The notes beneath the pieces are model-generated. The model searched no databases and had not been told where the DNA came from. It worked only from the letters and a program-made list of their open reading frames with translations. 64,000 bases of DNA from Polytrichum commune. Taxonomy: Eukaryota; Streptophyta; Polytrichopsida; Polytrichales; Polytrichaceae. Below, piece by piece: positions 50,701 to 62,600 of this stretch (position 1 is the first letter of the stretch; each line of letters starts with the position of its first letter). Location of the stretch: positions 33,223,554 to 33,287,553 of the forward strand of contig OX485803.1 in assembly GCA_950295325.1 (NCBI GenBank). Direction: 5' to 3'. The position numbers and the translations under genes were made by a program.

Positions 50701-52620
50701 CGATCTATACCATACATTGATATGACACAAAGTACTTACTGCAAAATATTTGGGCATGGCCATTATATGAAACATGCGAGTTGTGGTCGTCAAATGATGA
50801 GGCGGCAATGACCAAAACCTCATTTAATTGAAAGCCTTCCAAACACATATGTGTTGCATATGTGCAGGTGTTGGGCCCATGATGGTGCGTGTTGGGTCCT
50901 ACACCCTGTTCTGCTTTGTTGCACACACATTGTTGCAAATGCATTGCTACATGTGGGTTGCATCTTACATGGGTTTTAGTTTTCTTGTTGGGTGTATTGC
51001 AATTTTGGTGGAATTGGCACACACGGAAGATGAGATCATAGCAATGTTGAGTATGTGTTTTGTGTGAGGATTTGGATCTTATATGATGTCATGCTTTGTG
51101 CATTTCTCCTATTTTGTGTGCACGGTGGTTGCAGTGTGTGGATATTGCAGAGGAAAAACTTCACATGCTATGGTTGTTTAGTTTGTAACAACATAACCAA
51201 ATCAATTTTTGAAGTCAATGTGGATTTGCACTCGTTTTGGCTTGGATGGTGGGGGCCTGCAACACAACAATGTTAGCCCTCATACTTTTGCTTTGTTTCT
51301 AAAAGAAAAATGTTGTTTTTGTGTTGTGGGTATAACATACAGGAACCTGCACAAATTAGGGGAGTCCATACCTAGCAATTGTGTGCAGTTTATGTTATTT
51401 GTGTTGGACCTGCACTCAATTGACTGTAGACTACACTGGCAGGAGGTTGGTTGATGAATTTTTTTGGGGGTGTGGATTGATGGGATCGTGGACCATGGCA
51501 ACAAACAATAGAAGTGCCACCAAGGAATCTACAACTAATGGCATATAGTATGATCTTCTTCACTGCCACTCCAATTGCACTAGATTGTTTGCATTAAGGT
51601 TTATTGGAACTTGGGCGCATACTCACTGAAGTTGACTCATTTGCAATGCACGTGAGGATTGAAGTGGGGGAGAAACTACGGTGGAGTCTTGTTGATTCGC
51701 ATATGTCCATGTTACTTTAGAAGGTAAGTGACGTCCTATAAAATATTGTTTGCATAATATTTTGGATCTAGCAACTCCATGTAGTGGAGCACCAACACAA
51801 CCTACGCCAAAATAAATGGCTATCTTGAACAAATTATGGTTATGTCGCCCTAAATGACAATTGTGGGTCGATGTGATTGGTTACGGTAGGTTCTAGAAGT
51901 CCTCATGCACACATAAGCAAATTCATGATGAACAAAGTTGTTGGGTTTCCAATTTTTTCAGCAAAATATGTGTTGACCGTCGAAAGCATGCATCCCCACC
52001 CGAATGATTGTAGAAGTTTTGGTTTTGCAAACATTCACAAGCATTGAAATGGTGGGAGATATTGGTTGTGGTTGGGTGTGACTAACTAAGGTGGGGAATG
52101 CTCTGACCAAACATATGCAATGGAGCCACTTGTATTGGACCTTGACCAAGATGTGCAGTTGGAGATGTTTGTTCCAAACATGGTGGTGGGTGACATGGAA
52201 GTGGATCTGGGTGCAGAAACAGCAATGGACACATTGCTCCATTTGCAGGCAATGCACAACATGAGGCTTTCTTGTAAAGCATGGAGAACAATAGTGGACA
52301 AAAGCAACGAGTACAATGCTCTACGACTGGCCGAGTACGACTGCGCGATGTGGCTCAACGACTAAAGAAAGAGGTTCATGACACACGAATACAACATCGT
52401 CACTCAATTTCATGAGAATATGAAGTGGTTCTCCAAGAGTTGGCATCTTACTACACGGGTTTCTCGGAAGACACTTCGGGCGAGCTTGGAGGAGTTGACA
52501 TTGCCAGAGCTGGATGGGCTGAGGGAAGCACTAGAGATGTCATTCTATGCGGTGGAGTTTTACAGCATGAGCATCCATCCAACTGCACCATATTGGACAT
52601 GCCTTGCCGATAGGGTGTAA
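50701..52620 (+). other. Unrecognised ORF fragments, possible pseudogene
   Basis: The best stretch is 52120-52365, reading EPLVLDLDQDVQLEMFVPNM then NMRLSCKAWRTIVDKSNEYNALRLAEYD. It stops and resumes in the same frame at 52378-52620. LSCKAWR..V recalls the C-terminal end of F-box motifs, but the preceding Leu-Pro block is absent and I do not recognise the protein. Upstream frames (50828-51454) are Cys/Phe-rich and not coding-like. If real, it is a decayed gene or a TE gene. Confidence 0.25.
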
Positions 52621-54130
52621 TTGGAGATGTATTTGATTGCACAAATACAAACTTGGCATTTGAGTTCAAATTTCACTTGTTGGCCACTTTTTCTTTGCAA
52701 CTTCGGCTATCTGACAAGGCTTGTAAATACATTATAGTTAATCGGCTTGTTAATAGTTCTTGTACATGCACATAATGCAGTTTTGTTGTTCTTGTCGACC
52801 CAAACCCCCAAAACATCCAACACAAACGCGACTACATAGCCAAACACTCTAAAATGCCAAATATTATCCAAAACGCACCCAAGAAACACCAAAGTGCATC
52901 GATTCCTTGAATGCAAAAATAAACCCACCAATACTAACATCCAACATAAATTACTAAAGGGTATGCAACAATCACTAAGTTCCACTGCAATGGCACCCTA
53001 ACAACACCCGAATCCACCACATGTGTACCACATCCCTAAACACACCTCTAAACCCAATCGACACCCAAGGCAGTAACACGCACCCAAACCCCACCCAACA
53101 TCCACCCAACTGCACAAAACACTCACCCGGGGCCATTGCAGTTGTTACTAAACCTGGGCAAACCGCGAACCCCGCCTTCTAAGGGTGACCCATCCCACCC
53201 CACCCCACCCCACCATTGCAAGAATGTGGCAACATCTGACTCGTCCAAGCCATGTGGGTTTGCCAGAGGACGACTACACCACCATGGGTGACTCATGCGC
53301 ACCCCATGTATACCCATTCCGGGGACTCGTCACCAAGGAGGGTTTGAAAATGACAGCACCCTGAAACCAATCGCGGGTGCCAAATACTGTATAATGCCCT
53401 AGTGGTATGCATCACCCCAAGCGGGTAACCCCTACCTATACATTACTCATGTGGCACTAAACTACGATATTGGAGCCATCACCCAGCTTTTGACCTGGCC
53501 ATGAAGATTGCACCCAGTATTGGCAACAACCAGCCACCGGTGACCACATCCACTATTATTTGTGCAACCCTGCAGGGTTGATTTGGACATGTTATCCTCT
53601 AGTACCTCTCTCTTCATGTACCATGTGATTTTTTATTTTTGTAACTTCTAGGAAGTTGGCACCTACTATTCGAATCAAATATAGCTAGTAATGTATCAAC
53701 AAAGGGGGAACTTATTCTTTTCTTGACTTCAAAATCTCTTGTGAACAACCATCTTCTCTTATTGAAATGAGATCATGCCATTGAGAAGAAAACTTTCATG
53801 AGGAACACGATGATACCTATTGTGACCTTCTAGCACCTTTCCTTTTGGACGAATTTGTCTCCAAAAGCCATTCATAAGGCCAAATATGGCATCTTAGGGA
53901 GTTAAGGGTTAAACTAAACGGAACCTTGTGCTATCCACGGGTAGATCACTCTAAGGCATTTTTGTGCACCACGTGCCGCTGGGGTTTTTTTTTGTTTTGG
54001 GGCTATTTACCTTCAAGGGCTGAATTAAAGCCTCCCTATAATTACTTAAATTTCAAAAATGGCCCATTTGTTTGCACCCTTCCATTACTTATATTGTCCA
54101 AGTCACTATAATTTTTTGTACTCTATATTC
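52621..54130. other. No gene seen
   Basis: Low-complexity C/A-rich sequence (about 52990-53220, with CCCCA tandem units near 53196-53216) gives way to ordinary AT-rich DNA. No feature is supported beyond this. Confidence 0.5.
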
Positions 54131-54138
54131 CTTTTAAG
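54131..54138 (+). repeat. 8-bp target-site duplication, left copy
   Basis: CTTTTAAG directly before the CAGGG end of the element, identical to 55597-55604. Confidence 0.88.
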
Positions 54139-55596
54139 CAGGGTTGTTTATTGTGTCGTGACGGAGGGTAATCCCAGCATAATGTCGTGCCGTCACGACA
54201 CGTATCCGTCACGACATTATGCCGGATGCTGTCTTTATCCTGACGGACTTGAATTTTACCGATTTTTTTGTGTAATTACATTAACCCAATTCGGACACGT
54301 AGGATTTACAATGTCCACGTGTGATGACATGTCAGCAAAGTAAAGGTAAAGTGGGGAAAAATTTACTAGAGCCCGTCCGCCCCCCCGTCCGCCCCTGTTC
54401 CCGACCCCGTCCGCTCCGTTCCCAACCCCGTTCCCCCCGTCCGCGCCCCGTTCCCCCCCGTCCGCCCCCGTTCCCGACCCCGTCTGCCCCCGTTCCCGAC
54501 CCCGTCTGCCCCCGTTCCCGACCCCGTCTGCCCCCGTTCCCGACCCCGTCTGCCCCCGTTCCCGACCCCGTCTGCCCCCGTTCCCGACCCCGTCCGCTCC
54601 GTTCCCAACCCCGTCTGCCCCCGTTCCCGACCCCGTCCGCTCCGTTCCCAACCCCGTCTGCCCCCGTTCCCGACCCCGTCCGCTCCGTTCCCAACCCCGT
54701 ACGCCCCGTTCCCCCCCGTCCACTCCGTTCCCAACCCCGTACGCCCCGTTCCCCTTGTCCGCCCCTCCGTCCGCTCCCCCATCCGCCCCAGTTTTTTTTC
54801 CCCCCCCCCTCCGTCCGCCCCCGTTCCCGACCCCGTCCGCTCCGTTCCCAACCCCGTACGCCCCGTTCCCCCCCATCCGCCCCTCCGTCCGCTCCCCCGT
54901 CCGCCCCAGTTTTTTTTTTTTTTTTCCCCCCCCCCCTTCCCCGTCCGCCCCATTTTTAAAAAAAAAAAAAATCCCCCCCCCCCCGTCCGCTCCGTTCCCG
55001 ACCCCGTCCGCTCCATTCCCGACCCTGTCCGCTCCGTTCCCAACCCCGTACGCCCCGTTCCCCCCCGTCCGCGCCCCATTCACCCCCGTCCGCCCCTCCG
55101 TCCGCTCCCCCGTCCGCCCCAGGTTTTTTTTTTTTTTTTTTTTTTTTCCCCCTTTCCCCGTCCGCCCCATTTAAAAAAAAAATTTCCCCCCCCTCCGTCC
55201 GCCCCCGTTCCCGACCCCGTCCGCTCCCGTTCCCCCCTGTCCGCCCCCGTTCCCAACCCCGTCCGCTCCGTTCCCCCCCCACCCCCGTCCGCCCCACCCT
55301 CGTCCCCCGTCCGCCCCACACCCTCCTTAGTCGTTTTTTACTACTTTGATTTTAACAAAATGGTAAACAAAATGGCAAAATGATTTACCTGGCGCTAGGC
55401 ATATCCACGACCACGTCGGCGTTTTCTGCCACATAGGACGCCACCTTGGCAAGAAGGTAAGTATTTTACCCACCCTAGTCCGTTCCCCCTATGTTGACCC
55501 TACGTGGACCCTATTGTGTCGTGACGGAGGGGTCCGTCACGACACGACACGACATGACGGCACGACACCGTCATGACGTCGCGATAGACAACCCTG
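54139..55596. mobile_element. Non-autonomous hAT element with internal minisatellite
   Basis: The element starts CAGGGTTGTTTATTGTG and ends with the reverse complement of CAGGGTTGTCTATCGCG (14 of 17 bases match). The same 8 bp, CTTTTAAG, flank both sides (54131-54138 and 55597-55604), the hAT signature. Inside each end are many copies of TGTCGTGACGG and its reverse complement CCGTCACGACA (54149-54246 and 55512-55575), probably subterminal transposase-binding sites. The middle, 54371-55316, is a GC-rich minisatellite and carries no transposase. The intact duplication and near-matching ends suggest a fairly young insertion. Confidence 0.88.
54371..55316. repeat. GC-rich minisatellite (21-22 bp unit)
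   Basis: Tandem units alternate between a 22-bp form beginning GTTCCCGACCCCGT and ending CTGCCCCC, and a shorter form beginning GTTCCCAACCCCGT and ending CCGCTCC. Five almost perfect 22-bp copies run from about 54468 to 54590. The array is interrupted by T and A homopolymers at 54791-54798, 54911-54925, 54957-54971 and 55124-55147. Long Gly/Asp/Arg or Pro/Ser/Arg frames across it are repeat artefacts. Confidence 0.92.
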
Positions 55597-55604
55597 CTTT
55601 TAAG
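55597..55604 (+). repeat. 8-bp target-site duplication, right copy
   Basis: CTTTTAAG directly after the CCCTG end of the element, identical to 54131-54138. Confidence 0.88.
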
Positions 55605-55728
55605 TAATAAAAGCTAATCTACTTCCTAACGCAATTGACGAGTGTTGAGGGAAGGCATGGAAACAAAGAAGGGTGCAAACATCCCCGTGAGTGCTAAACC
55701 ATTTACATACCATACTAAACATACCTTC

Positions 55729-55915
55729 TAGGATCCTTATCTTCAGCCCCTATATTAATTTTACAAAAAAATAATGGCCCACGTTTTATGTCCATCTAAC
55801 TTACTTATAATGGGATTGCCTACATTTAATGCCCCCTTTATTATTTGGAATTCCTTTATAATTTTTATTTCAAATAATTTTAATCCTCTCTATCTTATGC
55901 CGCACGTCGTTTTTA
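55729..55915 (+). repeat. Dispersed repeat, copy 2
   Basis: Aligns with 36303-36475 in the same orientation, with moderate identity by eye. It lies about 125 bp downstream of the hAT element. Unidentified. Confidence 0.55.
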
Positions 55916-58182
55916 AAATGCACTAAGTGATCTACCCGTGGTGCTATCTTGAAAGTTGACCGGCCAGAAGTTGAAAGATATTACCATGCAATGGCTAGTA
56001 AGTTGGATGACACTCATGTAGATGTTCTAAGTTGTTGATCATCACCACAATGTTGGAGCACGGCATCATGCATCAGTTGAGGGCAATTAAACAATTCATT
56101 GTCATCATCCATGTAGGTTACGAGGACATCTATCTTGAAGAGTGGAGACCTATGCATGTCATATGATGATCAATTTGCTTGTCCTTCACAGTACAAATGC
56201 GCAACAATATTCAAGCCACACCAACTTTGTTGGTATCTCTTCAAATTCCTCACAAATCTCATTTGAATGGCGATAGTGCGGATGTACCACCTAGCAAGAC
56301 CACGGTTGTTGCATGCCTCCACCCTATTATTCTTTCATTAATTTTAATTTTTTTTACTGTAGTACTTCAAGCTAAGTCACTTTCATATTTATCACCATAG
56401 ATTAACAGAAGATTAGTAATTTGAATGTGATAATCGATGTTAATTTTATCCTAATCAAAACTTCTATATTGTTTATAATATTTCTATCTTTTTTAATTTG
56501 GAATTACGCAATGTTTTAAATAAGTTGTTTGCCGGTGAAGAGGTTCTTCATTCAATGTTATAGGTTTCATCTTATATCCACATAGGTCATATAGGTGCCC
56601 CTTGAGTGCAAAACACTTAGGCTCAAGAGCTTAAAACCCCGCCTTCCCCCTCCTCCCAAACAACATGAAACTTATTCTAAGCAACTTATTCTAAGAACAT
56701 GTGTGTGATCATATATTTTTCTAAAGTCTAACTCTTTATTATGTATGTGCCCTATAGTACTCAAGCTTGCATTATGATTTTGGAATCGTTGTCATTGATT
56801 TTCACCCTAGAAGAAAATCGTGCGGGTGCACCTTAATTGACCTTAGCATATTAGCATTGATAGTGTGTGAAGATTGGTTTGACTCTCTCTACGTTGGTAT
56901 GCAAATCTCCTTCCTTCTTCACCCAAAAAAAATACATGAAGGTGATAAAATACAGGGTGATATAGACAATTCAAGACAATTCAAGATTTGAGTTTTCAAG
57001 ATTCAATGATTACTTGATGTAAGTATCTAGTGGTAGTTGAGATCCACCTTAGGATATTATGTATTGGCCATGATATATGAGATGAAGAAGATAATGTGAG
57101 TGGGTATGTTATGGACACGTGTGACAATTAAGCAGGTGTGATCGTGGGATGGTCTAAAAAATTATGAGCAAGTTAGAGAGGGCCTCTCCATAGAGCCCTT
57201 TGGCTCTCTATACATCATATTATGGAAACCCAAACGGCTCTTGAAATAACCTTTCTCTAACATATTTAGTGGACAAAGAAAGTTTGAATTTATATGGGCT
57301 CAACGATATTTGTGCACATTGAACTAATTATGAATTCAATACAATCATTCACTCTACCCTTTCTTTACACATCATCCAAAAACAATCACTTTGAGCTTTC
57401 TTCTCTTGATAAATGGTTAGCCGACATTTGGCCCGCAACACACCTAGAAACTTTAAAGCCAAAAGTATGTTATCTGTTTTGAAGGGATCTTTATGGTTTT
57501 AAACTTAAAATACGCTTGCATGGAGGTTACCATATTATTTAAAGACATTGATGACATGAATGTGATCTTTAGATGAATATGTATCATCAACTTTGCTTCA
57601 CAAAATTCGTACTTTCTAGCCTTGCAAGACTTGATGTGTGGCAAACGAACAGGGTATGTTTGTACGTGAGAAAGGCATGATGTGTTGCAGTGGGCCACTC
57701 CAAAGTAGAATAAGAAGAAATAGTGTGGGTAATTGGGGATTAGTGTGGCCCACACTAATTAGACAGCAACAGTGTGAAGCACATGAAAGAAGCTGCGAAG
57801 CCCACAAACTTGTTGGGGAAGGGGAAGGAAGGGAAGGAATGGGCGTGCATGTGAAATGAGGAGTGAGGGAGCTGCAGTATTATTAGTGCGAGCGTGCAGA
57901 AGAGGGAAGGATAAGCGGCTTAGATGCTGCGTGCGGTGGCCCACCCGCCCTCCAGCGAGCACGGTAGATGTGAAAGCAGGCAGGAAACGGAAACAAATCC
58001 CGGATCCGGTGAGGGGAGTGGCATGTGGACCAGTGAGGAGCGGCCACGCGGCCATGAGGGGGGATTGGCGAAGCTCATTGGAGGGCGTGACTGGCATTCC
58101 TGCCGGGGGGGGTGTAGGTGGGTGCTTCGCAGGCGTACGAGGGAGGCAGGCAGGCAGTCTGTGCAGGAAATAATCTACGCTC

Positions 58183-58200
58183 GGGGGGGGGGGGGGGGGG
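58183..58200 (+). repeat. Poly(G) tract
   Basis: Eighteen consecutive G residues between GCTC and CAGGCAGG. Confidence 0.85.
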
Positions 58201-59654
58201 CAGGCAGGTAGGCAGAGCATCAGCCCCACCTGGCTCCTTCCTTACTCACCCTCCCCTACGCCTCGTACCTCAAGGCAGGCTCACTCGCACTCCCACTCCA
58301 ATGAAGTATGCCAAGCACTCCATAATGTGGGACGCCCGCAGCCTTGATATATGTGAGAGCAAACCCCCCCCCCCAACCCCACCCCGGGCCTTTTGTCTCT
58401 TTGCTGTTTCTTTCTTCTCTCTTGCTCCACACATGCACCTCATCCCGCCTGCACTTTCCGTCCTTCCTAGCTAGGAGGACACATAATACATACTACCACA
58501 TATCTTTCTAGGTTGGTGTGGCAATGGAACTTCATTGATTGCCTTGCACTGGATTGCATTCGCTGCCTCCTTCCAACATTCTCTCATTGGACGCTATGCT
58601 GGACTTGTTAAGTTACTGTTGCTGGAGGAAAGTGGCTGCTACGCGGCGGCCAGGGACCCGCCAGCGCCATGAGGTGTTGCAGGATCGCTCAAGTACGCAC
58701 ACACCAGCATAACTTAGTCACCGCAATTGTTGCTCCCTTTCATGGTTGGCTCGGCTCGGCTACTGCTACTGCCTGTGAAATCGTGTCAGATGTCCTTGAG
58801 CGCCACACTTGTGCAGGTAGAAGCGGGACAATCCATCCTTCCTCCTCTCCCGTCTCCTTACTAACTCAACTTACACACACAAGCACACGGAGCTGCTGGC
58901 TATGGTGCCTTTAAATCCTTGTGTACGTTCGTCGGGAGCCTAGATGCCAGTAGTGCAGGGAGGAGAGCGTAATAGGTGCATCCCTGTACTTTGCAACAAA
59001 CCCATCTATCTGATGCTGTCCGTTGGCCTCACTCAACGTATGAGAGCTGCATTACGGAACCTCCATGTAATCCGTACGGCCTCCTCGTCCGTTCAGGTCT
59101 CGTGCGCGGTAGGAGCTTCTCAGAGCTCACTCTATTACAGGTCTAGCCGCTCACGAAGCTGCATAGCACTCCGTCGATCTTCCAAATAGCATACCCCACA
59201 AGATCAACAATAGGAACGGAACAGGATCAACAGACGTTGATAGGGAGGGCTGAGGTTATCGGCGCCCGCACCCGGCACCAACACCTGGAGTGAAAGCTGC
59301 CGCTGCCGCTGCTGCATCTTGCGAGTAATGGGAAATGGGATTACAAGCTACCGGCAGCAAGACGTCGCAGCAAGGCATGGGAGCGAAGTCACTCGACTTC
59401 TTCACGTTGGTTGTTCACGTTGAGTTCAGTTTGGCTGTCACAGCTTTATGAACAAAGAAGCCGGCGTATTGATTTGATCAAGGGGAGGGAATGTGGTACC
59501 TTTTGTGCCGTATTGCCCTCATGTTGTTGCTCCTCAGCCATCCCTCAGTTCGAAGGCGCTTTCGTCTCGCTCTTTGCTGCTGCAATACCTGACGCCCACC
59601 TGACGTCTGTCTTCTCCACATAGGACTGGGAACATTTTGCACCAGGTTATCAAC

Positions 59655-62600
59655 ATGTCGGCTGTTGATTTGGAAACTGGGACCTACAAGGCTCAGGTAA
59701 CTCTTCATGCCACTGAAAGTGAATGTGCAGCAGTTGCAGTCATCGAAGAGTGCAACTTATGTATATTGCAACAATGTCTCTTTCACCTTCAAAGATAGGA
59801 GCAAGCGCAAAGTATGCTGTATATTACCAATTGCCCATGAATATAGTCTGCACTGTAGACAGCATCCTCAGTCGACACATTTTTTTTTTTGGCCGGCTCT
59901 CATCAATGGCAGGAGCCTGTTGTCGATATCGTCAGAACCGAGTTTGGACCCAATGACCCTCCCCCGGAAGACACCCTCTTGGGCCTAGCCGATTCGGTTG
60001 AACCTCTCCAAGATGGGCCCCGCTACATCACAACGTTATATTTATTTAGACCACATGGCCTAGAGTCGTATGCATGGACATTTCACCCGTCTTGGTGCGT
60101 GTGTTCGACTGACGATGAATGTCACTTAACCGATTAATTTCTTGACTGATGATATTTTGAAACAGCTTCTTTGTCGTTGTACGTCTCTTTCATGAAGGAG
60201 TAGTCGTGCAGGATTGTCGTTTGGTGCGCACAATTCAAGTACTTCGTAACATGTTTGAACTGAGGACACGGAAGCTCTCTCATGCAGATAGGGGGGCTCG
60301 TTGCTTCGGAAAGTGATCATCTGCCATGTCCCACAGGATAAACATTAAAGGATATTCTCATCATGAATATTAGGTATCAAAATAATTTCCTGCTTACGTG
60401 TCAAGAGATTCGTTGTTGAGCAGACAGTCTTCCTTCAACAGAATCCCTATGTTTAAACCTCGTAGGTCATCTTGAAGGGACATTTGTTTGCAAACAGTGG
60501 AATGTCGAAGTGGGAATGGCCGGAAGTGACCTTGTTAGCACAAATTAATGGGGAGCTGCGCTGTTGACTGCAATGCAGGACATATCACTACGGATGATGC
60601 TGCTTTTGGCATACCAGAGCTTCGGGGTGGTCTATGGCGATTTGAGTACCTCGCCACTCTATGTCTACCGCAGTACTTTTGCGGGCAGACTTCGAATGCA
60701 TGAAAACGATGATGAGATTTTGGGCGTGCTTTCTTTCATCTTCTATACACTGACGATAATTCCTGTAATTAAGTATGTGTTTATCGTCCTCAGCGCAGAC
60801 GACAATGGCGAAGGTGAGATTATGTTTTTCTGCTTTTAGAGTAGGGATGCCATTTAAATTTAGATTTCTATAAGCTTTATGCTCGCTCTCTGATGTTCAC
60901 GATGTCCAACAAGTGGGAATGTGTCATATCATTTCTTGTTTGCTAACAGGCGGCACATTTGCACTCTATTCTCTTCTATGTCGGCATGCAAAGCTCAGCC
61001 TGTTGCCGAACCAACAAGAGGCCGACGAGGAGCTGTCAACATACAAAATGGAGATGCCACCGGAGACTGCTCGAGGGATGTGGGTGAAGAAATTGCTCGA
61101 GAAACACCAGAAGCTTCGGACGGGGCTTCTCGTAGTGGTATATGTTACACCTTTTTTATTTAGGATTTTCTGGCGGGTTTTACTAATGTGATCTGCATGG
61201 CTATGAGCCCCTGGTGTACCTTAATCTGCCATTGCAGGTGTTTCTGTCTGCTAATTAGCAGGATGTAAATGTGCCATTGCAGGTTTTATTGGGGACTTGC
61301 ATGGTCATAGGAGATGGTGTTCTTACACCTGCTATCTCAGGTGTGACTTCCTTCATGAATCAAGGGGAGCCTCGTTTGAAACACGACAGAGCCTTCTAGC
61401 CGTCTTTCACTTTGACACTCCATTTTACTGATGCATTGAGTGAATGCATTCTGAGGCTGATTCGGATCATTGTGCAGTTTAAAATAAAAAATTAAATACT
61501 TGATTTTCCAATCCCGTGAGTGGCTGACAGAGAACCTATGTGTGCCGTTGCAGTGCTATCAGCAGTCTCGGGCATTCAAGTTGCTGCACCAGATTTGCAT
61601 GACCGTAAGCAATTTCACTACGGACCCCTTAAATCTCCCACATGTGCTGAATTTTGGCGAGGAATATATCTGCATCTCCTTTCTGCTACTCTCATGTTTC
61701 TAAATTAACTAAATTCAAGAAAGGGTCACGAGATTTGTTATCTGCATTGCTGATAATAAACATTACACATTGTAAGTAAAAAGGACTCAATGTGTTCTGT
61801 TGAGCGTCAAGCGAATACTAGGTTTTACTAATTTATGCATTTATGAGAGGCTCGACCTGGCTGTCAATCACTTGAAATGTGTTGGAGAATGGCTCTCTTG
61901 AGAGTGTTGTGGTCAACCATAATGAAACTCAGAGTGAGGGTGTGAACCTGCAGGATAATCGCCCTCAAGTTATGGTATTTACTTATCTCCATTCTTAAGT
62001 TAAAAGCTGGAATCTCAGTTGCGCCTGCAATGGGGCGCACTTCAGATGCAGACTGCAGCCAGTTGGGTGCAGGCAGAAGCAGGGGATGGTGTTTGTTATG
62101 GAAATCCAGAAATCTAATGAGGGGTCTAATGTGTGCAGACGTCATCGTGGCAGTAGCGTGCGTCATCCTGGTGGGTTTATTTGCACTCCAGCATTATGGA
62201 ACAAACCGTGTTGCCTTCATGTTTGCACCTATTGTAATTGCATGGTTATTCTGCATCAGCATCATTGGCATCTACAATGTGATCGTGTACAACCCACGAA
62301 TTTTCCGAGCATTATCGCCATACTACATGTACAACTTTTTTAGAAAATGTGGAGAGGACGGTTGGATGTCTCTAGGTGGCATTGTTCTCTGCATTACAGG
62401 TGAATATATTGCCCAGCCCTGTTTCTGATGCTACAGCAACTGGAATAAGAGAATTTGATTTCCTATAATAAGTGTAATTTGATTAGTCCTATCCTTGTAA
62501 ATTGCACAAGGCAACTTCTCTTATTGCTGCAAGCACTGTATATGTCATATGCTCTATGTTAATGCTTGCTTTATATGCTCTCCCAGGATTTGCAAGCGTG

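Larger units (their letters stand above)
55605..59654. other. Gene-free interval upstream of the potassium transporter
   Basis: No protein match. The second copy of the dispersed repeat lies at 55729-55915. From about 57850 the sequence becomes GC-richer, with a G18 run at 58183-58200 and a C run near 58366-58375. The last several hundred bases before 59655 probably hold the promoter and 5' leader of the transporter, but no TATA box or transcription start can be fixed. Confidence 0.5.

Noticed and set aside
54321-54959. 212-residue Pro/Arg-rich plus-strand frame
   Set aside because: Same minisatellite artefact; no motif other than the repeat.
54256-55170. 304-residue minus-strand frame rich in Gly/Asp/Arg
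   Set aside because: It is the translation of the minisatellite inside the hAT element. Long frames exist in all phases on both strands, as expected for a 21-22 bp unit without stops.
57759-58229. 156-residue Pro-rich minus-strand frame
   Set aside because: It arises from the poly(G) tract and GC-rich flank; no domain or splice context.
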